64,000 bases of DNA from Kryptolebias marmoratus (lineage: Eukaryota > Chordata > Actinopteri > Cyprinodontiformes > Rivulidae), in contig NC_051451.1 of NCBI RefSeq assembly GCF_001649575.2, positions 23,931,447-23,995,446 of the forward strand. Reading direction: 5' to 3'. Positions 57,650-64,000 of the stretch are shown here, piece by piece (position 1 is the stretch's first letter; each line of letters begins with the position of its first letter). Under the pieces are notes generated by a model. It saw only the letters and a list, made by a program, of their open reading frames with translations, searched no databases and was not told where the DNA came from. The translations under genes and the position numbers were made by a program.

Positions 57650-58690
57650 CCAAAAATCACACCAAGATTCTTGACTGCAGTAACAGAGGCCAAGTTAAAG
57701 CCAGCCAGAGTAAATGAAACATGGCAAAGTTTGTGTTTAAAGCAAAAAAATTTAATTATTTTATAATTTCCATCCAGCAAAACTCCCAGACTGCATCAAA
57801 TAATCTAGACTGTACAAATCTAACCTGAGCCAAGAATATCTTTTTTCATTATTTCCATCTCAGGCAGTTAAAGAGAAGATGTGCAAGTCATGTAGCACTG
57901 CATGTCTGGATAGGGACACACTGTTGGTGCTGTCCTCTATCATCATCCTCTGCTATCTCTTGGGGCAACTGAATTGAAAAGTTATGTTGGGCAGCCTCGA
58001 CAGCAGATTGTCATTTTCTGGGTGATTTTCAAAGTCAGAAAAAGTTGTGTTTTACAAATTCAGGATGTTCTTTGTGTCTAATCTGAAAAAAGGAAAAAAA
58101 AAAAACATGCAGAATATAAGTGGGTCTGCAATGTATTTTTTTTTTGTTATCCTGTTCAATATTTTGGTATGCTGTCACAGCCAGTATGGGAATAAAAAAA
58201 GATACTGCACCTGGAACAGAATCCTGGGAGAAACTTGAAATATACTGCACCATTTCCACTCTTGTTCCATCTTCCTCTTTTCTATTCCCACTTCCTTTTA
58301 TCAGGTCCCACCGTCATCGCTCAACTGGTTATAGTATCTCTGTTTTTTTTTTTTCCTGGATTGATTTATCTACCTTTGCTGCTCTTCCTGTGTCTTACTT
58401 CCCCTTCTATCCATTCCTGAATCACTGCTGTTAGAGAGGAAGCTCAATGGGGTTCCTGAAGGATAATGAGGGATGCACAACAGGCTCATGAAGAGAGTAA
58501 TTCCCGAAGCGCTACTGAGGCTGTATAAAGAAAAACAACATGAAATAAAACTCATTTCCCCCCCCTTCATCTACGACTTTACAGCGTCGCCATCCAAACG
58601 TAGGTTCTCTCTGTTGTTGCTCTTACTTTTACATCAACATAAAACAGACTTCATGATCACAAGGATTCATTTATCTTCATTATGAAACAC
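57650..58690. other. Intergenic stretch without a gene
   Basis: Includes an A-run (58094-58105), T-runs (58137-58145 and 58342-58352) and pyrimidine-rich sequence. No exon recognised. Confidence 0.45.
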
Positions 58691-59680
58691 AGAGCCTAAT
58701 TAGAAGTCCCAGAGCAAAATGTGCCTTGCCACTCTGCAGTCCATCCACATCCTTTTCCCCCCTCTCTCTGTGGCTGCACCTTATTGAAATACCATAAATG
58801 TGTAAGTTTCAGTCACATATTAATTCAGCTGCCTGTGGGGGAGCTGAAGTGAGGCCAGTCACTGATAGCAGAGTGATAGTGCAGTCAGCAGATTTAACAG
58901 CAAGCTGCAGTGGCTTTTTCCTCGTCTCACTGTGAAATGAGCCATTTGTGAGTAAAATGTGGAGGTGAGAAAGAAGAGAGACAAAGTACTTTGCAGTTTT
59001 GTCTAATTTACAATGTGGCATCAACACTTTCTGTTTATTCGGATTTATTTGGCCGCTTCGTCTTTATTTTAGGCACCCACACCGATAAAATATGCAAATT
59101 TAGACCACAAACTACCAACAGGAGATATCTATTATTGTCGTAGTTTTTCATCATCTCGAGAGTGTCTGCTCTGCTTGAGAAACACACTGCACACTGATTT
59201 GCAAGTCAAACGTTGTTTAACCACCTCCATTTTAAGAATACATTTTAACTGCTCACGCCACACGGACGGAAATGTGTCTTTGTCTCATGAGTGAGTGAAA
59301 ATCACTGACAAGCTCTGGTTTTAATATGCAGCGCTTCCGCTTTCCGGTCTTAAGTGACAGTTTAATTAAAACGGTTAATTTTGCTGGTCTTCATTTTTCC
59401 TTCTTTCTTTAAGGTACTGACATAAACACACAAAACATAAAAAAAAACACTTTCGTTGAATTCGAGGAAATTTCACATCAGCTCTCATTTAAATACCAGC
59501 TCATATAAAATTATAGTTTTTAAATGTAGTTTGATAAATGTCAAAACAAGTTGAGCCAAATCAGCTTACTCCCTTTGGTTTGCCTATTGCACAAACAGCA
59601 CATATACCATATAAATTTCCAGTTTTTTCAACTCAAACTCACCATTTTTATCCTGTTAAGGCAGTTTTGAGTCAATATGG
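58690..59680. other. Intergenic stretch, possible noncoding conserved element
   Basis: The part at 58690-58960 has balanced composition, no repeat hallmarks and homeodomain-like TAATTAG and TTAATTC cores. This makes a regulatory element possible, but nothing in a single sequence proves it. Confidence 0.3.
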
Positions 59681-59689
59681 ACTTGAGAA

Positions 59690-59900
59690 AATCTTGGGAT
59701 ATTTTGCTAACAGACAAACAGGGTTGACTCAGCAGTTAGTGCCAAACTTTTAATCGAAGAGCTTGTTCGATCTGTTAGTGCCTGGACAATATGATGGACA
59801 TCACTCTCAGCTACTACCACACCAACTCTTAACTCAACAGCTGTAAAACTAGCTGAGCTGTAGCCATTCTTATGTTTGTTAAGGTCTATTAGCCGTGGCT
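59690..59900 (+). repeat. Abundant dispersed repeat, copy 14
   Basis: Plus orientation: GGATATTTTGCTAACAGACA, AACAGGGTTGACTCAGCAGT, CTCTCAGCTACTACCACACC and TAGCCATTCTTATGTTTGTT, in the order seen in copy 5. Confidence 0.8.
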
Positions 59901-59909
59901 AATTGTAGA

Positions 59910-61350
59910 GACAGACTTTCATTACATTTGTTGTATTTGTTGTGTATATATTTCCCACCGTTTACGACAGCGGGCAATATATATAATAAAATAATAATAA
60001 CCCAATGAAAACTCGTTAAAATTTTGTGGTTGTACTTTAATTAAAATAGACCCGAGGACATCTTTGCACCTTTAATAGTATATAGTTTTTTTTATCAGCA
60101 GTAAAATTAATTTAAACTATGATGAAGGACAGTAATGAGAGTTCCTTTCCTTGTTTCGGGTATATATTCCAAGACAATAAGCTAACAGGATGTATTGTAT
60201 TTGTAGAATTTAGTCAAATCATTGCTCCTCTAATCAGCAGCAAAAGGAACATAAGCTAAGCTTTTATAATAGTGAGCGAAATTGCAAAACAGGTGTTAAA
60301 ACCAGAGATTTACCAAATGACGCTGGTGACATTTAGACTCTGAAACTGACAGGTACATCAACCCACTGATGAAGTTCAGCTCACTCCCTGTCCTACAGGA
60401 CGAACTGCAGTTCAGTCAAAAACATTATTCAGCTTTTTTTTTCTTCTGGAAAGTCATTTTCCTCAGAAAGTGTGGTCCAACATAACCTCATTATTCAAAT
60501 GCAATCCTGAAGCAATCTGCAGGGTGGTCTGAAGGAGCAATCACTAAAACGTAGGTACCACTGCATCAACGTTAACTACAGTTAAAAAATTCACGCCTTT
60601 CTTTTATTTAATTAAATAAACATGGAAGCTGAACTTGGTACAAAACATGTGAAAAACATTAACCTTAAATTTAAAAGACAGGAGGTAAGACAATCAGGTA
60701 GCTGATTTTAATTTGAAGCTGTTAACTCAAGTATGTCAAATTATATTTATAATATATAATTTGACACATTAAGTTTAAAGTGTTGTGAGTCATTTGCCTC
60801 ATAATTAAACAAGGGACTCAATAATTGACAGCTGAAGAGAATTTATTTGGATAAATCTTGTTTAAAGGGGTACAGGAAGTCTTACAATCTGGATCTCTTT
60901 CTCTCTGCGAGTCGCAGCAACAGAACTTATGTTCCCAGTTATCTCAGAGGCAGTAGTAGACAAAACATCTGTTCTCAGACAGACATCTTCACAGACCAAC
61001 ATGTTTCTCTGGAAAAGTGTCACATAAATAAAACAATAATTGTTTTTCAAATTAAGTAAGGTTTAGGTGTCGTTTACCACTTTTGGCCTCTACAAAACAA
61101 AATAAATAGATTAATTTTTGTTTAATTTTGTCCAAAGTAGATTTTACATTTGAATAATAAAAAAACTAACAACCTTTTTGCAACACAGAACAGAGTATTT
61201 ACCTGAAATCAACTGAAAGAACAAGTGGTAAATCTAAATATCATTAATACTTCCATTGAAGTTCATGCACACACACCAATGTTTGACAGAACACAAGGAT
61301 GTCCCAGGTGACATTAAAAAGACTCAATAACGTTTTCAGGCAAGTTGCTA
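59910..61350. other. Intergenic stretch without a gene
   Basis: AT-rich, with a short AT palindrome near 60742-60765. No gene or named element recognised. Confidence 0.5.
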
Positions 61351-61354
61351 AAAC

Positions 61355-62440
61355 ACTGCAGGTATGCTGATTCCTGTCTTCTCCAGCCTGTTTAACATCT
61401 CCCTGAAGCAGGCTCCTGTCCCAACTTTCATGAAGCTCACCACCATCATCCTCATTAGTAAGGGCTTTAAATGACTATTATCTTGTTACCCTGATTCTTG
61501 TTGTTATGATGTCCTTTAAGTGGTTAGTATTCACATCTATCTGTTCACAAAACTAAATAATATTGAACTGAAAACACACTTGCACTAAAGAATCCTGGAC
61601 TCTCTTATTAACAGGCCACACATACAGGAGCAGGAGTGCCCATGGGTAACCTCCACTTAATATTGGAATGCCCCAGGGCTGTGTGCTCAACCCCATCCTC
61701 TGCTCCCTTTACACAGATTACTGCAATTATATGACGTCTATGAGTTTAACATTGTTAAGTAAGTTGCACCAAATAGAGTGCAACTTGAGATGCAGATGTT
61801 TCATCTCAAACAATACTGAGTCAGCCTGCAGGGGAGAAGTGAAAAAGAAGCAGCCAACACAATAAGCTCTGAATTCTAAAGAGACAACAAAGCTGTTTCT
61901 GGGCTTCAGGAGATTCAAGCACAATGGCTGCCATCTCATCAATATTAGAACAGTGAAGGTGGTCCAGGGTATCCAATTCTTTAAGGTTCAGATCAGTCAA
62001 GACTTGGTAAACACATCAATGATGGCTTAAATAAAGAGTTTATAGGCTCTACTTCCTGAGGACCCAAGAAATCACAACTCCCACAACAGCTGCTGGTGAA
62101 CATTTACACCATAGAGTCATTCATTATGTACTGCATCATCACAGGAAACCCTTGCTACACCTTAGAGAACAAGAAGACCCTACAGCACAACATGAATTCT
62201 ACAGAATCATTGGCACCAGGCTTCCATCACTGGAGGAAATGCACCTCACCTGATGCAGCCACAAAGCTGACAGAGTAATCATAAGCCCACACCTCCCTGC
62301 GCACAAATTCTTTACATTTCTGCCTTCTGGAAGGTGTTACAGATCCCTGTAATCCCACACAACCAGGCTGAGGAACAGCTTTTACCCCTCAGCCTTTACA
62401 CAACTAAACACACGGCACTCTCCTCCAACTCACAGCAAAC
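61355..62440 (+). pseudogene. LINE reverse-transcriptase relic
   Basis: Broken frames carry reverse-transcriptase landmarks of a teleost LINE: PVFSSLFNISLKQAPVP at about 61377, GMPQGCVLNPILCSLYTDYC at about 61665-61725, and a C-terminal part with YTIESFIMYCIITGN at about 62103-62145. The YADD catalytic box is missing, and much of the domain between is deleted or frameshifted. Clade (L2/CR1/Rex1-like) is not firmly assigned. Inactive. Confidence 0.75.
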
Positions 62441-62449
62441 CCACAAGAC

Positions 62450-63310
62450 TAAAATACACACCTGCACTCAGTCACAAAGCTGCATTACATCACATACAAT
62501 GAAGCCCAGCAGCACAGACTATTGATGTTTACATGCGTATAACAATATTTTTTCAAGTAAATGAAACTGCTGAATAATATTTGCTTACCTCCCTAATCTC
62601 CTGAAGGCAACAACATGTTTGAAAAAGAATGATATTTCCTTGCAATACTTATATATGGAGGCAGTACAATCATTTTTGGGCAGTATGTGTGCAAGATTGT
62701 TCATATCTCTGTGGAACATTCATACATTTTATCACGTACATAATCCTGTTCCTCTGCTATATATATATTCTACCCACCTTACAGTACCTTATTCATTGGG
62801 TATATACTGGTTGTTTTTAAATTTAGGCTGTTCTAATTTCTTTTTCGTTTTTACTTTATACTTTATTAAATTATACATTTCTAATTGGGCAACTGCTTGG
62901 CTGTCCTGAAGGACATTTACATCTCCTTGTACCTTTTACAGTGACAATAAAGGCACATCTAGCTATAATTATCAGCATAAAATTCTTGATTATAGTTGCT
63001 TCTAAAAAGCCTCCTGAGTTTAGAAATCTCCTGAAACATGAAAGGCTTTCTGCTGCCATGCTATCCTCTCAAAGAATTCACATCTGTTCAAAGACTGTGA
63101 GTAGATGTAACAAAAATGTTTGAATATCTAAAATAAGTTGAGTGTGAAAACTGCCAGAGATGTGTCACTGCATTATAAAAAAAACAACTTTTCACCACAG
63201 ACACTCGGAGGAAACGATTTAGCAGTTCAAATGTCACATGAAACAAGAAATGCTGACTCTTGCCAAGTGATTTTCAAGCTGTTGAAGTTTCCAGCATTCA
63301 TTTGACAAGA
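62450..63310. other. Intergenic stretch without a gene
   Basis: AT-rich, probably including the LINE tail near 62930-62950 (GTGACAATAAAGGCACATCT). Nothing else recognised. Confidence 0.5.
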
Positions 63311-63319
63311 CTATTCCAG

Positions 63320-63520
63320 AGGTGTTTAAAGGGAGAGTCTGGTCATTTCTGCAACATCAGTGATAGAGCACAAAGGATGCAGAAAAGGACAGAAGTCTTT
63401 TCCAGGCTAGGCTAATAGAAGGTGCCCATTTTTTATTGCTTTTCAGGCTTATATAATACCTTATAAAACATCATACAAGTGTGAAAGAATGCTACAGTGG
63501 CTAATATTAAACTCTTGCGC
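63320..63520 (-). repeat. Second dispersed repeat family, copy C
   Basis: Reverse strand shares TTCTTTCACACTTGTATGAT, AATGGGCACC, TTAGCCTAGCCTGGA and GACCAGACTCTCCCTTTAAA with the copies at 20255-20500 and 21010-21250. Confidence 0.65.
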
Positions 63521-63529
63521 ACTCTTGCA

Positions 63530-64000
63530 TGACACAGTGTTTAATTTGTTTTTTTTTAACCAAAATATGTCCATGTTTGTATGCAGCTGCATGTGTGCCG
63601 AGCATAAACCATTACATGTCGGTGCTGAGAGGCTGCAGCCCACTGGGAGTTGAGCAAACCTTTGGACGGAGTAGATGCCACCGTTGCCAGATCTCGCAAG
63701 AGAAATAAGCAAGCAGGTCTATGAACACAGGTTCATTCACCCAACGGTCAAGAAACCAATTTATCTTGGCTGTGTTACTTGTGTTTTTTTCAGGACGACC
63801 AAGAAAACTAACCAACCCAACCACTGAAGGTAACAAGAACTAGCCAGTCAGAAACAGAGTCCACGTCTTTGCCTGCTGCTGTTGGCGGCTTCTACGACCG
63901 ATCAAAGTCGGCATTTTCATTTAGTGAACAGAGACATAATAAACAGGAGTAAACCTAAATAAGCAGCTGCACTTTTTAAGCTAACCCAGAAAATCTCAAC
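63530..64000. other. Right-edge stretch
   Basis: Contains TTGCCAGATCTCGCAAGAGA near 63684, which looks like part of a further dispersed repeat, but I cannot name it. No gene reaches the window edge. Confidence 0.35.

Overview
The window is vertebrate nuclear DNA, most likely from a percomorph-type teleost fish. Three genes with GT-AG introns can be followed exon by exon: foxn2 (minus strand), fbxo11 (plus) and msh6 (minus). Order and relative orientation match the human 2p16 block MSH6-FBXO11-FOXN2, read from the opposite strand. The fish call rests on small introns and on repeat families typical of teleosts: a hAT MITE, a Tc1-like relic and LINE tails ending in GAATTG-like tracts. The species cannot be named. 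The repeats and paralogue comparisons come from recalled family features; no search was run.

Region by region: 1-5463 holds all five coding exons of foxn2 (412 aa), with its 3' UTR running off the left edge. 5464 to about 17290 is probably the long first intron of foxn2, ending at a CpG-rich segment (about 16600-17800) that looks like its promoter and noncoding first exon. 17800-35600 is intergenic between the divergent genes foxn2 and fbxo11 and is rich in decayed mobile elements. 35640-47000 is fbxo11: 22 coding exons, 880 aa, CpG-rich promoter and a 3' UTR of 1-1.6 kb. 47002-53859 is msh6: 10 coding exons, 1388 aa, tail to tail with fbxo11. 53860-54110 is the msh6 promoter with a palindromic E2F site. 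54110-64000 shows no host gene, only repeats, including a LINE reverse-transcriptase relic.

The coding models are strong: every junction keeps phase, and the summed exon lengths divide by three in all three genes. Functions are known from the families. FOXN2 is a forkhead transcription factor, FBXO11 is the substrate receptor of an SCF ubiquitin ligase, and MSH6 is the MutSalpha mismatch-recognition subunit. They are neighbours by old synteny, with no sign of shared regulation apart from the closely apposed fbxo11 and msh6 3' ends.

The main non-genic signals are a 787-bp hAT MITE with a perfect 8-bp target duplication inserted into a LINE remnant, an abundant dispersed repeat (about 14 copies in both orientations, some with internal tandem units), a perfect 18-bp-stem hairpin, a 31-nt palindrome at a repeat end, and a back-to-back polyadenylation motif between fbxo11 and msh6. 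I found no clearly new biological system.
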